A stretch of 64,000 nt of DNA, from the NCBI RefSeq assembly GCF_004361065.1, contig NZ_SELT01000003.1, positions 124,001 to 188,000 of the forward strand. The letters are read 5' to 3'. The notes below the pieces were generated by a model. That model saw only the letters and a program-made list of their open reading frames with translations, was not told where the DNA came from and ran no database searches. Position numbers and translations under genes: made by a program. Shown one piece after another: positions 36,022-46,161 of this stretch. Origin of the DNA: Cognatilysobacter terrigena (GTDB lineage: Bacteria; Pseudomonadota; Gammaproteobacteria; Xanthomonadales; Xanthomonadaceae). Each line of letters opens with the position of its first letter. Positions within the stretch are counted from its first letter, which is position 1.

Positions 36022-37094
36022 CGCGGCGCTCCATCGGCGGTGCGCCAGACGGTGAGTAAGTCGCCGGGTTCGGGCCAGCCGCAGCGGTCGAGCAGTGTGT
36101 ACGACGCGAGCACGAAGGCGCGGCCGTCCCATGCCCACTCGGCGCTCATGCCGCAGTCGGCGAGGCCCCGACCTTTCGCGAACGTCGAAAGTCGGCCGGT
36201 CTTCGCGTCGAATCCCGCTTCGGTGAGCATCGAGCTGTCGTCGTCGATGCCCGGTGGAAACGGCAGGCGCAGCGGTTTGGCGTGCGCCGGGTCGTTGCGC
36301 GGGCTGATGAAGGCCGCATAGCTGCCCTGGTAGGCGCCGAGCACGCAGGGCACCAATGCGATGACCTGCGCGTCGCCGATTGGGTCGACGCTCGCGGTCA
36401 TGCTGCCCACGTCGTCATCGCAGTCGTCGTGCAGCTTCTTCAGCGCATCGACGTAGCGGCGGACGGCTGCGTCGCTCAGCGGTTTGCCACGGGACGGAAC
36501 GGCGTGCACCGCGGGCAGCGGGCGGGCATCGGGAATTGCGGCATTCGATCGGCCGGGTCGTGCGATCGCGGTCGGCGTGTCGACCCGGCCCTGAGCGTCG
36601 TCGATGAAGAGCATCGCGGCGTTGAAGCCGGTCAGGCTGCCGACCGATGCGGTGCCTGCAAGGCCGAGATGCTTGGCGCGTCGCGCCTGTGCGGCGAGAG
36701 ATTGCAGTGCGGCAACGCCACGCAGCACCAGCGTGCGTGTCGGCGCGTTGTCGTCGTCCTTGCTGGCGCGTGTCTGCAGCGCGTTCGCGCCGAACGACAA
36801 GGCGCGGCCATCGAGTTTCAGCGTGGCGCCCGCACCATCGGGAATGTCGACCACCTCGAACGTCGGCACCGCATCGCGCCCTGCCGCGCGGACCACGCGC
36901 AGCGCGAGGCTGTCGTCGCCGTTGTCGGTGTAGCCGCGTGCTTCGCAGGCGCCAGTGTTGTCGCAGGCGACGGTCCAATCGCCGAATGTCCTGTAGGCAG
37001 GGAGGGCGACCGCCGCGTGCGCCGACGATGCGAGCAGAGCGGACAGGACGAGAGCGGCCGCGCGCGCGGCGCCGCGGAACGATTCGGACGACAT
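36018..37094 (-). CDS. DUF1176 family exported protein
   Basis: The 358-residue protein has a signal peptide (AARAAALVLSALLASSAHA). The DUF1176 domain begins YRTFGDWTVACDNTGACEARGY and contains SDAAVRRYVDALKKLHDDCDD; it ends WAWDGRAFVLASYTLLDRCGWPEPGDLLTVWRT. Conserved Cys pairs suggest disulfides in the periplasm. Function is unknown. Its stop overlaps the SemiSWEET start, so both are translated from one message. The upstream cyclase gene ends 27 nt before its start and may belong to the same unit. Confidence 0.88.
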   Translation of the reverse strand: MSSESFRGAARAAALVLSALLASSAHAAVALPAYRTFGDWTVACDNTGACEARGYTDNGDDSLALRVVRAAGRDAVPTFEVVDIPDGAGATLKLDGRALSFGANALQTRASKDDDNAPTRTLVLRGVAALQSLAAQARRAKHLGLAGTASVGSLTGFNAAMLFIDDAQGRVDTPTAIARPGRSNAAIPDARPLPAVHAVPSRGKPLSDAAVRRYVDALKKLHDDCDDDVGSMTASVDPIGDAQVIALVPCVLGAYQGSYAAFISPRNDPAHAKPLRLPFPPGIDDDSSMLTEAGFDAKTGRLSTFAKGRGLADCGMSAEWAWDGRAFVLASYTLLDRCGWPEPGDLLTVWRTADGAPR

Positions 37095-37121
37095 GGAAAC
37101 TCCGTTATGCCGCGAATTGAA

Positions 37122-38858
37122 TCACGCGCCCGCGCTGCCGGGGAGCGCGCCGTGCATCGACGGCAGCGTCGACCGCAGCACGCGGTTGCGGCCCTGCGCC
37201 TTGGCGGCATACAGCGCGCGATCCGCGGTGGCGAGCAGCGTCTGCGGCGTATCGAGGCCCACCTGCAGTTCGTGCACGCCGATCGACACGGTGACCGGCC
37301 CGAGTTCGCGGCGCATGTAGGTGATCGACGCCTCGCCGATCGCCAGACGGATCTGCTCCGCACGTGCCGCTGCCTGCTCGAGGCCGGCTTCCGGCATGAC
37401 GATCGTGAACTCCTCGCCGCCGTATCGGCAGGCGATGTCTTCGCCGCGCGTCACCGCGGCGAGCACCTGGCCGATCTTGGTCAACAGCGCATCGCCGGCG
37501 CCATGGCCGTGTTCGTCGTTGAAGCGCTTGAAGTAGTCGACGTCGAGCATCAGCACCGACAGCGGCCGCCCGCGACGCTCGCAGCGTTCGATCTCGCGCG
37601 GCAGGCTCTCTTCGAGATAACGACGGTTGTAGAGCCCGGTGAGCGGATCGCGCAGCGACTGCACGCGCAGGCTTTCGCGCAACTCGAGGCTGTAGAGCAC
37701 GACGCCCAGATGTTCGGCGACGGACTCGACCGCCGCGCGCTGCAGCTCCGTCAACGGCTCGCCGAGGCGATTGCTGACGTGCAGCAGGCCGAGCACGGTG
37801 CCCTGCGAGGCCAGCGGCACGCAGACACCGCAGGCGACGTCATCGGGCAGGCCGTCGAGATGCTCGCAACGAGCGGTCGGCCGCGTTGGATCGAACGCGT
37901 GCAGATGGCCGCGTCGCAGCGCCCAGCACTGGTCGGGTCGCATTGCGTCGGGGAACTCGCTGCCGTGCGTGCCGAACAGCGCGTTGAGTTCGAGCAGGTT
38001 CTGCGATGCGCGCATCACGTAGCAGACGCCGGCGCCGTTCGGCACGAGTTGGGCGAGCGCGTTGCCGGCGACGTCCAGCGCTTCCGCGACGGTCTGGCAG
38101 CTGTGCAGCAGCCCGGCGAAGGCGCCGAGAATGCGGCGTTGCTCGGCGAGGTGTTCGCGTTGGCCGACCGACGCTTCCAGCGTGACGAGTGCATTGCGCG
38201 TTTCCTGTTCCAGCCGGCGGGCGCGTCGTGCTTCACGCCCGACCATCGACAGCAGCGAGCCGAGGATGGCGAGTGATACGAAGATCCCGATCACCACGAC
38301 CACGGTCAGCACCCAGGCGTCGCGCGTGCTAACCGCCTCGCGCTCGACGAGCAGCCGGTTCTCGACGTCGACCATCTCGACGGTGAGATCGTCGATGCGA
38401 CGGTTCATCGCCGCACCCTCGGTCACCATCACTTCATTGGCGTCGCCGTCGCGGCCGGCCTGGTCGAGCTCGACGGTGCGCCGGATCTGCGCCAGTCGGT
38501 CGACGACGAGCCCGCGCAACTCCATGGCTTTGCGCTGCTGCGGCGGGTTGTCCGCCACCAGCCGCGCCAGATCGCCGACGCGGCGCAGCGCTTCCGGGCG
38601 GTGGTCGAGGTAGGCCGCTTCCAGCCCTTCGTCGCCGCTGAGGCGAAAGCCGCGCGCCGCCGATTCGGTGCTGTTGAGCGCCGAGCGCACGGACTCGATC
38701 TCCGCCAGCACCCGGTGCGTATGGCTGACCCAGCGCGCGCTGGTGTCGAACGAGTGGATGCCCCAGAGCATGCAGGCGCTGACCGCGAGCAGCAGCGCGA
38801 CGAGAGAACCGACGGCGGGACTTCGTTGACGGGCGACGTGAAGGAGATCGGCGGGCAT
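37122..38858 (-). CDS. CHASE3-GAF-GGDEF diguanylate cyclase
   Basis: The 578-residue protein has a span near 18-35, a periplasmic CHASE3-like helical domain (VRSALNSTESAARGFRLSG onward), a second span (WVLTVVVVIGIFVSLAILGSLL) and a GAF domain around residues 245-395 (VCYVMRASQNLLELNALFG, VACGVCVPLASQGTVLGLLHVSN). A GGDEF domain opens DPLTGLYNRRYLEESLPRE. The catalytic motif is GGEEF (about 479-483), and RGED at 470-473 is an intact RxxD inhibitory site. It should make c-di-GMP and be product-inhibited. It is divergent from leuS. Confidence 0.95.
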   Translation of the reverse strand: MPADLLHVARQRSPAVGSLVALLLAVSACMLWGIHSFDTSARWVSHTHRVLAEIESVRSALNSTESAARGFRLSGDEGLEAAYLDHRPEALRRVGDLARLVADNPPQQRKAMELRGLVVDRLAQIRRTVELDQAGRDGDANEVMVTEGAAMNRRIDDLTVEMVDVENRLLVEREAVSTRDAWVLTVVVVIGIFVSLAILGSLLSMVGREARRARRLEQETRNALVTLEASVGQREHLAEQRRILGAFAGLLHSCQTVAEALDVAGNALAQLVPNGAGVCYVMRASQNLLELNALFGTHGSEFPDAMRPDQCWALRRGHLHAFDPTRPTARCEHLDGLPDDVACGVCVPLASQGTVLGLLHVSNRLGEPLTELQRAAVESVAEHLGVVLYSLELRESLRVQSLRDPLTGLYNRRYLEESLPREIERCERRGRPLSVLMLDVDYFKRFNDEHGHGAGDALLTKIGQVLAAVTRGEDIACRYGGEEFTIVMPEAGLEQAAARAEQIRLAIGEASITYMRRELGPVTVSIGVHELQVGLDTPQTLLATADRALYAAKAQGRNRVLRSTLPSMHGALPGSAGA

Positions 38859-38996
38859 CGGCGAAATGGGGCGTCGGCAATCCGGAGGTCAGGCAAGCTG
38901 CGTGCCGCAGGTCCGATGGTCAAGCAGGGCGCGTGACGGGCATTTGTGCACTGCGATAGGCTTTTCGACCGCCCGCCTGTTTCGGACCCGCCCCTC

Positions 38997-41768
38997 GTGT
39001 CTTCCCCCAACGCGACCGACGTCACATCTTCCGGCTCCGAGCCGCGCGCCTACGAACCCGGCTCCGTGGAGTCGGCGGCGCAGGGCTTCTGGACCCGCAC
39101 CCGCGCGTTCGAGGTGGACGAGTCGTCCGCGAAGCCCAAGTACTACTGCCTCTCGATGCTGCCGTACCCGTCGGGCGCGCTGCACATGGGTCACGTGCGC
39201 AACTACACGATCGGCGACGTCATCAGCCGCTACAAGCGCATGACCGGCCACAACGTCCTGCAGCCGATGGGCTGGGACGCCTTCGGCCTGCCGGCCGAGA
39301 ACGCGGCGATCAAGAACAACACCGCGCCAGCGAAGTGGACCTACGCGAACATCGAGCACATGCGCGCCCAGCTGCAGCAGATGGGCTACGCGATCGACTG
39401 GTCGCGCGAGTTCGCCACCTGCCGTCCGGATTACTACGTCCACGAGCAGCGCATGTTCGTGCGGCTGATGAAGAAGGGCCTCGCGTACCGCAAGAACTCC
39501 GTCGTGAACTGGGACCCGGTCGATCAGACCGTGCTCGCGAACGAGCAGGTGATCGACGGCCGCGGCTGGCGCACGGGCGCGGTGGTCGAGAAGCGCGAGA
39601 TCCCGCAGTGGTTCCTCAAGATCACCGACTACGCGCAGGAACTGCTGGACGGCCTCGACACGCTGCCGGGCTGGCCGGACGCGGTGAAGACCATGCAGCG
39701 CAACTGGATCGGACGCTCGGAAGGCCTCGAGATCCGCTTCGACGTGCGCGACGCGCAGGGCGCGGCCGTCGAGCCGCTGACGGTGTTCACCACGCGGCCG
39801 GACACGCTGATGGGCGTGACGTTCGTGTCGATCGCCGCCGAGCATCCGCTCGCGCTGGAGGCGGCTGAACGCAACGGCGACCTCGCCGCGTTCATCGCCG
39901 AGCTGCGCCAGGGCGGCGTCTCCGAAGCCGAGCTGGAGACGCAGGAAAAGCGCGGCATGGACACAGGCCTGCGCGCGATCCATCCGCTCAGCGGCGAAGA
40001 GGTGCCGGTGTTCGTCGCCAACTTCGTGCTGATGAACTACGGCACCGGCGCGGTGATGGGCGTGCCGGGCCACGACGAGCGCGACTGGGCGTTCGCGAAG
40101 GCCTACAACCTGCCGATCCGCATGGTGATCGCGCCGACCGAAGTGCGCGACGCGATCCTCGAGGCCGCCAAGCACCTCGTGCAGCACGACGATCCGATGA
40201 CGGTCGCGCTCGGCGAGCACGCGCCGTCCGATCCGTACGAAACGCGCGCGGCCGTCGAAGTAGTCGACGCCTTCGAACGCGGCATCCTCGACACCGGTGC
40301 GTGGACCGAGAAGGGCTGGATCGTCAATTCGGACGAGCTCGACGGCATGGATTACGCCGAAGCGTTCGAGCATCTCGCTCGCAAGCTCGAAGCTGAAGGC
40401 CGCGGCCGTCGTCGCGTCAATTTCCGCCTGCGCGACTGGGGCGTGAGCCGCCAGCGCTACTGGGGCTGCCCGATTCCGGTCATCTACTGCGCCAAATGCG
40501 GCGCGGTGCCGGTGCCGGAAGAGCAACTGCCGGTCGTGCTGCCGGAAGACGTCGAGTTCAGCGGCGTCGCCTCGCCGATCAAGGCCGATCCGGAGTGGCG
40601 CAAGACGACGTGCCCGTCGTGCGGCGCCGCCGCCGAGCGCGAGACCGACACCTTCGACACCTTCATGGAGTCGAGCTGGTACTACGCACGCTACTGCTCG
40701 CCGGGTGCGGCCGAGCAGGTCGACGAGCGCGCGAAGTACTGGCTGCCGGTCGACCAGTACATCGGCGGCATCGAGCACGCGATCCTGCACCTGCTGTATT
40801 TCCGCTTCTATCACCGCCTGCTGCGCGACGCGGGCCTGGTCAACGGCGACGAGCCGGCGACCAACCTGCTGACGCAGGGCATGGTCATCGCGGAAACGTT
40901 CTACCGCGAGCTCGACAACGGCGCGAAGGACTGGATCAACCCGGCCGACGTCGAGATCGATCGCGACGAACGCGGCAAGGTGATCGGTGCGCACAGCAAG
41001 GTCGACCGCGGCCGCGTGCAGATCGGCGGCATCGAGAAGATGTCGAAGTCGAAGAACAACGGCGTCGACCCGCAGATCATGGTCGGCAAGTACGGCGCCG
41101 ACACGGTCCGCCTGTTCTCGATGTTCGCCGCGCCTCCCGAGCAGTCGCTGGAGTGGAACGAAGCGGGCGTCGAAGGCATGGCGCGCTTCCTGCGCCGCTT
41201 CTGGCGCGAGGTGATCACGCACGTGTCGCAGCCGGATCATCCGGAGGTCGATGCCTCGCAGCTCACCGCCGCGCAGAAGACCCTGCGTCGCCAGTTGCAC
41301 GAGACGATCCAGAAGGTCGGCGACGATTACGGCCGCCGCCACAGCTTCAACACCGCGATCGCGGCGCTGATGGAACTGCTCAACGCCGTCTCGAAATTCG
41401 ACGACATGAGCGACCAGGGCCGCGCCGTCCGCCACGAAGCGCTGCAGACGATGGTGCTGCTGCTCAATCCGGTGACGCCGCACGTCTGCCACGCGCTTTG
41501 GCAGGCGCTGGGCCATCCGGAAACGCTGCTCGAGGACGTGCCGTTCCCGCAGGCCGACCCGACGGCGCTGGTGCGCGACGCGGTGACGCTCGCCGTGCAG
41601 GTCAACGGCAAGCTGCGCGGGACGATCGACGCGCCGGTGAATGCGCCGCGCGAGGCGGTCGAAGCCGCCGCGCTCGCCGAGCCGGGCGTCGCGAAGTTCC
41701 TCGAAGGCCAGACGGTGCGCAAGGTCATCGTCGTGCCGGGGAAGATCGTCAACATCGTCGCCGGCTGA
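38997..41768 (+). CDS. leuS: Leucyl-tRNA synthetase LeuS
   Basis: Class I synthetase charging tRNA-Leu. It has the HIGH-type motif in [15 protein letters not shown], the CP1 editing domain with [25 protein letters not shown] zinc-like pairs, and KMSKS in [16 protein letters not shown]. The C-terminus [17 protein letters not shown] is typical. GTG at 38997 gives 923 residues and starts 21 codons before family similarity ([14 protein letters not shown]). ATG at 38946 would add 17 more unconserved residues. Even from 38997 it is some 50 residues longer than E. coli LeuS. It heads the lptE-holA-nadD-rsfS-rlmH run. Confidence 0.97.
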   Translation: MSSPNATDVTSSGSEPRAYEPGSVESAAQGFWTRTRAFEVDESSAKPKYYCLSMLPYPSGALHMGHVRNYTIGDVISRYKRMTGHNVLQPMGWDAFGLPAENAAIKNNTAPAKWTYANIEHMRAQLQQMGYAIDWSREFATCRPDYYVHEQRMFVRLMKKGLAYRKNSVVNWDPVDQTVLANEQVIDGRGWRTGAVVEKREIPQWFLKITDYAQELLDGLDTLPGWPDAVKTMQRNWIGRSEGLEIRFDVRDAQGAAVEPLTVFTTRPDTLMGVTFVSIAAEHPLALEAAERNGDLAAFIAELRQGGVSEAELETQEKRGMDTGLRAIHPLSGEEVPVFVANFVLMNYGTGAVMGVPGHDERDWAFAKAYNLPIRMVIAPTEVRDAILEAAKHLVQHDDPMTVALGEHAPSDPYETRAAVEVVDAFERGILDTGAWTEKGWIVNSDELDGMDYAEAFEHLARKLEAEGRGRRRVNFRLRDWGVSRQRYWGCPIPVIYCAKCGAVPVPEEQLPVVLPEDVEFSGVASPIKADPEWRKTTCPSCGAAAERETDTFDTFMESSWYYARYCSPGAAEQVDERAKYWLPVDQYIGGIEHAILHLLYFRFYHRLLRDAGLVNGDEPATNLLTQGMVIAETFYRELDNGAKDWINPADVEIDRDERGKVIGAHSKVDRGRVQIGGIEKMSKSKNNGVDPQIMVGKYGADTVRLFSMFAAPPEQSLEWNEAGVEGMARFLRRFWREVITHVSQPDHPEVDASQLTAAQKTLRRQLHETIQKVGDDYGRRHSFNTAIAALMELLNAVSKFDDMSDQGRAVRHEALQTMVLLLNPVTPHVCHALWQALGHPETLLEDVPFPQADPTALVRDAVTLAVQVNGKLRGTIDAPVNAPREAVEAAALAEPGVAKFLEGQTVRKVIVVPGKIVNIVAG

Positions 41769-41850
41769 CGGTTCGCGTCCACGTGCACGCCACGTGGACG
41801 CGCGACCTGCCGCTATTGCCGCCCGCCGCCGCCTCGTCCAGACTCCCCGC

Positions 41851-42420
41851 ATGATCCGACGCCTCGTTTCCGCCGTCCTCGTCCTCGCCCTGACGGGCTG
41901 CGGTTTCCATCTGCGCGAGCGCGTCGCGATTCCGACGGAGCTCAGCCCGTTGCGCGTCGTCTCGACGGACCGTTACAGCCCGCTGGCCGAATCGATCGCG
42001 CAGTCGGTCGAACGTGCGGGCCTCAGCGTCATCCGCGAAGGCGGCAATGGCGCCGTGCTCGACATCCTCGCCGAACAGTGGGGCGACACGCCGATCAGCG
42101 TCGACGCACTCGGTCGCTCGCAGGAATTCAGCCTGCGCTACGCGGTGATCTTCGAGCTGCGCGATGCGGCCGGGAACGTCGTCGTGCCGCGCCAGACCAT
42201 CGAACTCGCGCGCGATTACGTGTCGAACCCGACGAACGCGATCGGCGCCGAAGGCGAGCGCGAAACCCTGGCGAAGGAACTGCGGCGCGAAATGGCGTTC
42301 TCGATGCTTCGTCGCATCGAAGCGGTGCTGAAGCTCGGTGTCGTCAAGCCGATCCAGCCCGTCCCCGCGCCGACCGTCACGCCGAATCCCGCCGATCAGA
42401 CGGGCCAGTCGGGCGGCTGA
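41851..42420 (+). CDS. lptE: LPS assembly lipoprotein LptE
   Basis: LptE plugs and supports the outer-membrane LPS translocon LptD. The 189-residue precursor has a lipoprotein signal with the lipobox LTGC (VSAVLVLALTGCGFHLRE), and the CGFHLR start of the mature protein is a family hallmark. It goes on through LDILAEQWGDTPISVDALGRSQEFSLRYAVIFELRDAAGN to NPTNAIGAEGERETLAKELRREMAFSMLRRI. It sits between leuS and holA, the standard position in gammaproteobacteria. Confidence 0.95.
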   Translation: MIRRLVSAVLVLALTGCGFHLRERVAIPTELSPLRVVSTDRYSPLAESIAQSVERAGLSVIREGGNGAVLDILAEQWGDTPISVDALGRSQEFSLRYAVIFELRDAAGNVVVPRQTIELARDYVSNPTNAIGAEGERETLAKELRREMAFSMLRRIEAVLKLGVVKPIQPVPAPTVTPNPADQTGQSGG

Positions 42421-42430
42421 TCGTCCGGGC

Positions 42431-43495
42431 GTGGAAATTTCCCCGGACCAGCTGATCACGCAGCTCGATACCGGGCCGCTGAAACCGGCCTACCTGATCG
42501 CAGGTTCCGAACCCCTGCTGGTGCTGGAAGCCGCGGACGCGGTGCGCGCAGCCGCGCGCCGCGACGGCATCGCCGAACGCGAAGTGTTCGAAGCAGGCGC
42601 CGGCCAGCGCGAACCCGACTGGGACGGCCTGTCCGCCACCTTCAACGCGCCGAGCCTGTTCGCGACGCGACGCCTCGTCGAACTCCGTCTTCCCACCGGC
42701 AAGCCGGGCAAGGAAGGCGCGAAAGTCATCGCGGATTCCTGCGCGAATCCATCGCCCGACGTCGTGTTGCTGGTGACGTGCGAGGACTGGAGCCGCAGCC
42801 ACGGCGGCGACTGGAGCCAGGCGATCGATCGCGTCGGTCGCGTCGCGGTGGCGTGGCCGGTCAAGCCGCACGAGCTGCCGGGCTGGGTCGACCGCCGCCT
42901 GCGCGCGCGCGGCTTTTCGCCGGATCGCGACGCGGTGATGCATCTCGCCGAACGCGTCGAAGGCAACCTGCTCGCGGCGGCGCAGGAAATCGAAAAACTC
43001 GCGCTGCTGTTCCGCGACGCGCCCGATGCGCCGCGCGGCGGTCGTCCGCTGGCGCTCGACACGCTGCAGTCGCTGGTCGCCGATGCGTCGCGCTACGACG
43101 TGTTCCGCCTCATCGACGCCGCGATGAACGGCCAACCCGCGCAGGTCGTTCGCATCATCGGCGGCCTGCGCGCAGAGGGCGAAGCCGTGCCGGCGCTGCT
43201 CGGCATGATCGTGATGGAGCTGCAGCGCGGCGCCGCGCTGTCGCAGGTCAATGCAAAGGGCGGCAACCTCGTTGCTGCGTTCAAGGCACAGCGCGTCTGG
43301 GACGCCAAGCAGCCGATGTATCGCCGCGCGCTGCAACGTCATTCGCCGGCCGCGTGGGAAGCAATGCTGGTCCAGGCAGGCCTCGTCGACCGTATCGCGA
43401 AGGGCCGCGCGCCCGGCGATGCGTGGGTCGCGCTCGAACGCCTGATGGTCGCGCTGGCCGAACGCGGCGCGACCCGGCTGCTCGCCACCGGATGA
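42431..43495 (+). CDS. holA: DNA polymerase III delta subunit HolA
   Basis: HolA opens the beta clamp in the clamp-loader complex. The 354-residue protein begins at GTG 42431 (EISPDQLITQLDTGPLKPAYLIAGSEPLLVLEAADAVR), matching the family's N-terminal half. It contains RRLVELRLPTGKPGKEG and the C-terminal helical collar with DVFRLIDAAMNGQPAQVVRIIGGLRAEGE. No ATG fits better. The gap after lptE is only 10 nt, and its stop overlaps the nadD start as ATGA. Confidence 0.94.
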   Translation: MEISPDQLITQLDTGPLKPAYLIAGSEPLLVLEAADAVRAAARRDGIAEREVFEAGAGQREPDWDGLSATFNAPSLFATRRLVELRLPTGKPGKEGAKVIADSCANPSPDVVLLVTCEDWSRSHGGDWSQAIDRVGRVAVAWPVKPHELPGWVDRRLRARGFSPDRDAVMHLAERVEGNLLAAAQEIEKLALLFRDAPDAPRGGRPLALDTLQSLVADASRYDVFRLIDAAMNGQPAQVVRIIGGLRAEGEAVPALLGMIVMELQRGAALSQVNAKGGNLVAAFKAQRVWDAKQPMYRRALQRHSPAAWEAMLVQAGLVDRIAKGRAPGDAWVALERLMVALAERGATRLLATG

Positions 43496-44163
43496 CGATG
43501 CACGCCTGGGTCGGCTACGGCGGAACGTTCGACCCGATCCATTGCGGCCATCTCGCCGTCGCCCGCGCGGTTCGCGACGCCCTGGGCGCCGATGTGCAGC
43601 TCGTGCCGGCCGCGGATCCGCCGCACAAGGACGCCACGCACGCCGACGCCTCGCATCGCGCGCGCATGGTCGAGCTCGCCGTCGCGGGCGAGCGTGGCTT
43701 GCACGTCGACCGCCGCGAACTCGCGCGCGACGAGCCGTCGTACAGCATCGACACGCTGCGCGAGGTGCGCGCCGAGGTCCGCGATGCGACGCCGATCGTC
43801 TGGGTCGTCGGTGCGGACTCGCTCGCGCAGCTGCATCGCTGGCATCGCTGGCGCGAGCTTTTCGACCTCGCGCATCTGCTGGCGGCGGGCCGTCCCGGCT
43901 TCTCGCTCGATCCGGCGGGATTTGCAGAGATCGACGCCGGGCTCGCAGACGCGATCGGCCGTCGGCTGCAGCCGCTCGACACGTTGCTCGATGCGCCATC
44001 CGGCGCGCTCGCGCTCCTGCCGATGGAGCCGCCGCGTACCGAGTCGTCGACCGATATCCGCCGTCGCATCGCCGACGGTGAACCCTGGATGTCGCAGGTG
44101 CCGCCGCCCGTCGCCGCCTACATCGACCGTCACCGGCTTTATGCACGGCCCGTTTCAGCCTAG
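43492..44163 (+). CDS. nadD: Nicotinate-mononucleotide adenylyltransferase NadD
   Basis: NadD makes nicotinate adenine dinucleotide in NAD synthesis. The 223-residue product has the nucleotidyltransferase motif GGTFDPIHCGHLAVAR at the N-terminus, VPAADPPHKD, IVWVVGADSLAQLHRWHRWREL and the closing ESSTDIRRRIADGEPW with the SSTxIR motif. ATG at 43492 overlaps the holA stop by 4 nt; ATG at 43498 is a possible second start. Confidence 0.96.
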   Translation: MTMHAWVGYGGTFDPIHCGHLAVARAVRDALGADVQLVPAADPPHKDATHADASHRARMVELAVAGERGLHVDRRELARDEPSYSIDTLREVRAEVRDATPIVWVVGADSLAQLHRWHRWRELFDLAHLLAAGRPGFSLDPAGFAEIDAGLADAIGRRLQPLDTLLDAPSGALALLPMEPPRTESSTDIRRRIADGEPWMSQVPPPVAAYIDRHRLYARPVSA

Positions 44164-44202
44164 TCCCTATACTTTCCCTTCACCGATCCGGAGCCGCGCC
44201 AC

Positions 44203-44712
44203 TTGAGTACCGAAGCCCACGTCATCAAGACCCGCCTGCCGAGCCCGCCGCCGTCGGTGGACGAACTGCTCAGTACCGTGCGCGATGCGGTCGATGAGCT
44301 GAAGGCGCGCGACGTGGTCGAGATCGATGTGCGCGGCAAGAGCTCGGTCACCGACTTCATGGTGATCGCGTCGGGTACTTCGACGCGGCACGTCAAGTCG
44401 ATCGCCGACGAAGTGGTGAAGTTCTCGAAGCAGCGCCTCGACGTCATGCCGCTCGGCGTCGAAGGCGAGCGCGAAGCCGAATGGGTGCTGGTCGACCTCG
44501 GCGACGTGATCGTGCACGTCATGCTGCCGCGCGTGCGCGAGTTCTATGCGCTCGAGCGCCTGTGGACCGTCGGCGACGAACCGCCAGAGCGCGTTGACGA
44601 ACTGGCGCACGGCCACCTCAGCGCGGAGCTGAGTCCCGACGAGGAACCGCTCAGCTTCGAGGACGACGCGGACGAGTTCGACGTCGAACGTCGCCCGCGC
44701 CCGGCGCTCTGA
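44203..44712 (+). CDS. rsfS: Ribosomal silencing factor RsfS
   Basis: RsfS binds ribosomal protein L14 and blocks 30S-50S joining when nutrients are short. Within the 169-residue product the RsfS domain spans about 20-130, with AVDELKARDVVEIDVRGKSSVTDFMVIASGTSTRHVKSIADEVV and EGEREAEWVLVDLGDVIVHVMLPRVREFYALERLW. An acidic C-terminal tail of some 35 residues (LSPDEEPLSFEDDADEFD) goes beyond the E. coli protein. The start is TTG at 44203; no ATG suits the family N-terminus. Confidence 0.95.
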   Translation: MSTEAHVIKTRLPSPPPSVDELLSTVRDAVDELKARDVVEIDVRGKSSVTDFMVIASGTSTRHVKSIADEVVKFSKQRLDVMPLGVEGEREAEWVLVDLGDVIVHVMLPRVREFYALERLWTVGDEPPERVDELAHGHLSAELSPDEEPLSFEDDADEFDVERRPRPAL

Positions 44713-44722
44713 TCCGGCAACC

Positions 44723-45193
44723 ATGAAGGCGCGGCTCATCGCCGTTGGTGAGCGCGCGCCCGCCTGGGTCGCCGACGGCTTCGCCGAATACCGCAAGCGC
44801 CTGTCGCACTGGCTGCCGTTCGATCTCGTCGAGGTCGAGCCCGGTCTGCGCGGAAAAGGGCGCGACGCGGCCCGCGCGCAGTCGGACGAAGGTGCGCGCG
44901 TCATCGCCGCGATTCCGCGCAACGCGTGGGTGGTGACACTCGATGGCCGTGGTCGCAGCTACAGCTCGGAACAACTCGCGCAGCGACTCGAGCACTGGCG
45001 CGGGCAGGGGCGTGATCTCGCGTTCCTGATCGGCGGGCCGGAAGGTCATCCGCCGGAGGTGCTGGAGCGCGCGGACGAGTCGTGGTCGCTCGGCCCGCTG
45101 ACATTGCCGCACATGCTCGTGCGCCTGGTCGTCGCGGAACAGCTGTATCGCGCAGCGGCGCTGCTGGCGAATCATCCGTATCACCGCGCTTGA
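44723..45193 (+). CDS. rlmH: 23S rRNA pseudouridine-1915 N3-methyltransferase RlmH
   Basis: RlmH methylates pseudouridine 1915 in helix 69 of 23S rRNA. The 156-residue SPOUT protein has the N-terminal IAVGERAPAWVADGFAEYRKRL, WVVTLDGRGRSYSSEQLAQ, the SAM knot FLIGGPEGHPPEV, and the invariant LTLPHMLVRLVVAEQLYRAAALLANHPYHR end. It follows rsfS by 10 nt and closes the leuS operon; a 14-bp hairpin lies 60 nt downstream. Confidence 0.97.
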   Translation: MKARLIAVGERAPAWVADGFAEYRKRLSHWLPFDLVEVEPGLRGKGRDAARAQSDEGARVIAAIPRNAWVVTLDGRGRSYSSEQLAQRLEHWRGQGRDLAFLIGGPEGHPPEVLERADESWSLGPLTLPHMLVRLVVAEQLYRAAALLANHPYHRA

Positions 45194-45253
45194 TGGCGAC
45201 GCGGTGGACGTGCGTCGCGTCTGCACGATCACCCGGTAACCGATGGCAAGGCG

Positions 45254-45287
45254 ACAGCCCGCATCCGATGCACCGGATGCGGGCTGT
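45254..45287. terminator. 14-bp hairpin between rlmH and the TonB-like gene
   Basis: ACAGCCCGCATCCG and CGGATGCGGGCTGT pair perfectly around ATGCAC. No U tract follows on either strand, so it may act as a barrier between the convergent genes more than as a classical intrinsic terminator. Confidence 0.55.
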
Positions 45288-45296
45288 GCGTGGACG

Positions 45297-45965
45297 TCAT
45301 TCGAGCCTGAAGTCGACCGGCACGATGCCGATGGCCTGCACTGCGACGCCATTGCGCATCGCAGGACGGAACCGCCAGTTCGCGAGCACCTGACGACGCG
45401 CCGCGGCGTCCAGCGCACGCGAACCGCTGCTGCGCGAGATGGTCACCTGGATCGGACGACCGTCCACGTCGACCAGCACTTCGAGAAGCACTGTGCCTTG
45501 TTCCTGCGCGCGCAGGGACGAGGGCGGGTAGGTCGGTGCGGGGTTCGCTGCGTATTCGAGATGCGCGCCGGTGAGTGGCTTGCCGTCGTCTGCTGGCGGG
45601 GTGATGTTGCCTGCATCGGCAATCGCGTTCTCCGAAGTGACCGGCGGCACCTTGATGTCGCCGGGCTGCGCATCCTCCGCCGGCAGCGGCGGGATCACGA
45701 CAGGGCGCGTTTCAGGCCGGATGGTCGGCGTCGGATGCTTGATTTCGACGTTGATGGGCGTCGGATCCGGCTTAGGCGGCAGCGGGTTCTCCTTAGGCTT
45801 CATCGGAACGATGATCACGTCCTGGGCGTCGCGCACCGCCTTGATCACAGGCGTCATCGGCGCGAGCAGCAACAGCAGCACCAATCCATTGATCGCGATC
45901 GCGCCACTGATGGAGGCGATGCGAGTGGGATCGAGCTGGACGCGGGGTGCGGAAATCGTGTGCAT
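45297..45965 (-). CDS. TonB-family energy transducer
   Basis: The 222-residue protein has a cytosolic N-terminus, one span (ASISGAIAINGLVLLLLLAPM, about 17-37), a proline-rich periplasmic linker (ENPLPPKPDPTPINVEIKHP) and a C-terminal TonB domain. The domain includes PAPTYPPSSLRAQEQGTVLLEVLVDVDGRPIQVTISRSSGSRALDAAAR and NWRFRPA. Such proteins pass ExbBD energy to outer-membrane receptors. No exbBD genes are near, and the TonB linker is short, so it is probably an accessory paralogue (inference). It lies convergent to rlmH, breaking the rlmH-maf run. Confidence 0.92.
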   Translation of the reverse strand: MHTISAPRVQLDPTRIASISGAIAINGLVLLLLLAPMTPVIKAVRDAQDVIIVPMKPKENPLPPKPDPTPINVEIKHPTPTIRPETRPVVIPPLPAEDAQPGDIKVPPVTSENAIADAGNITPPADDGKPLTGAHLEYAANPAPTYPPSSLRAQEQGTVLLEVLVDVDGRPIQVTISRSSGSRALDAAARRQVLANWRFRPAMRNGVAVQAIGIVPVDFRLE

Positions 45966-46161
45966 GGCCGGCTCCTCGGTGGTCGGTGCCGATACGAACG
46001 GGCCTGCACGGCGAGTGGGGTTGGGTCCGGTTGAAAAAATTTTCGATCGAGGCGCGCGTCACGATTCCGTTCGGAATGCCTCGCGATTTCCGCTCATCGA
46101 TGGACATCCACATCTGCGTACACAGCGCCATCCTTCGGCGACGGCGCGCGCGCAGCGTCCA

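Noticed and set aside
41769-41850. Possible signal between leuS and lptE (CACGTGCACGCCACGTGGAC)
   Set aside because: Short imperfect CACGTG repetition near the end of leuS, without promoter or terminator features; the genes are most simply co-transcribed.
38889-41852. 987-residue minus-strand open frame opposite leuS
   Set aside because: Antisense shadow with repetitive RRHH/VDRVA composition; leuS is complete with HIGH and KMSKS motifs.
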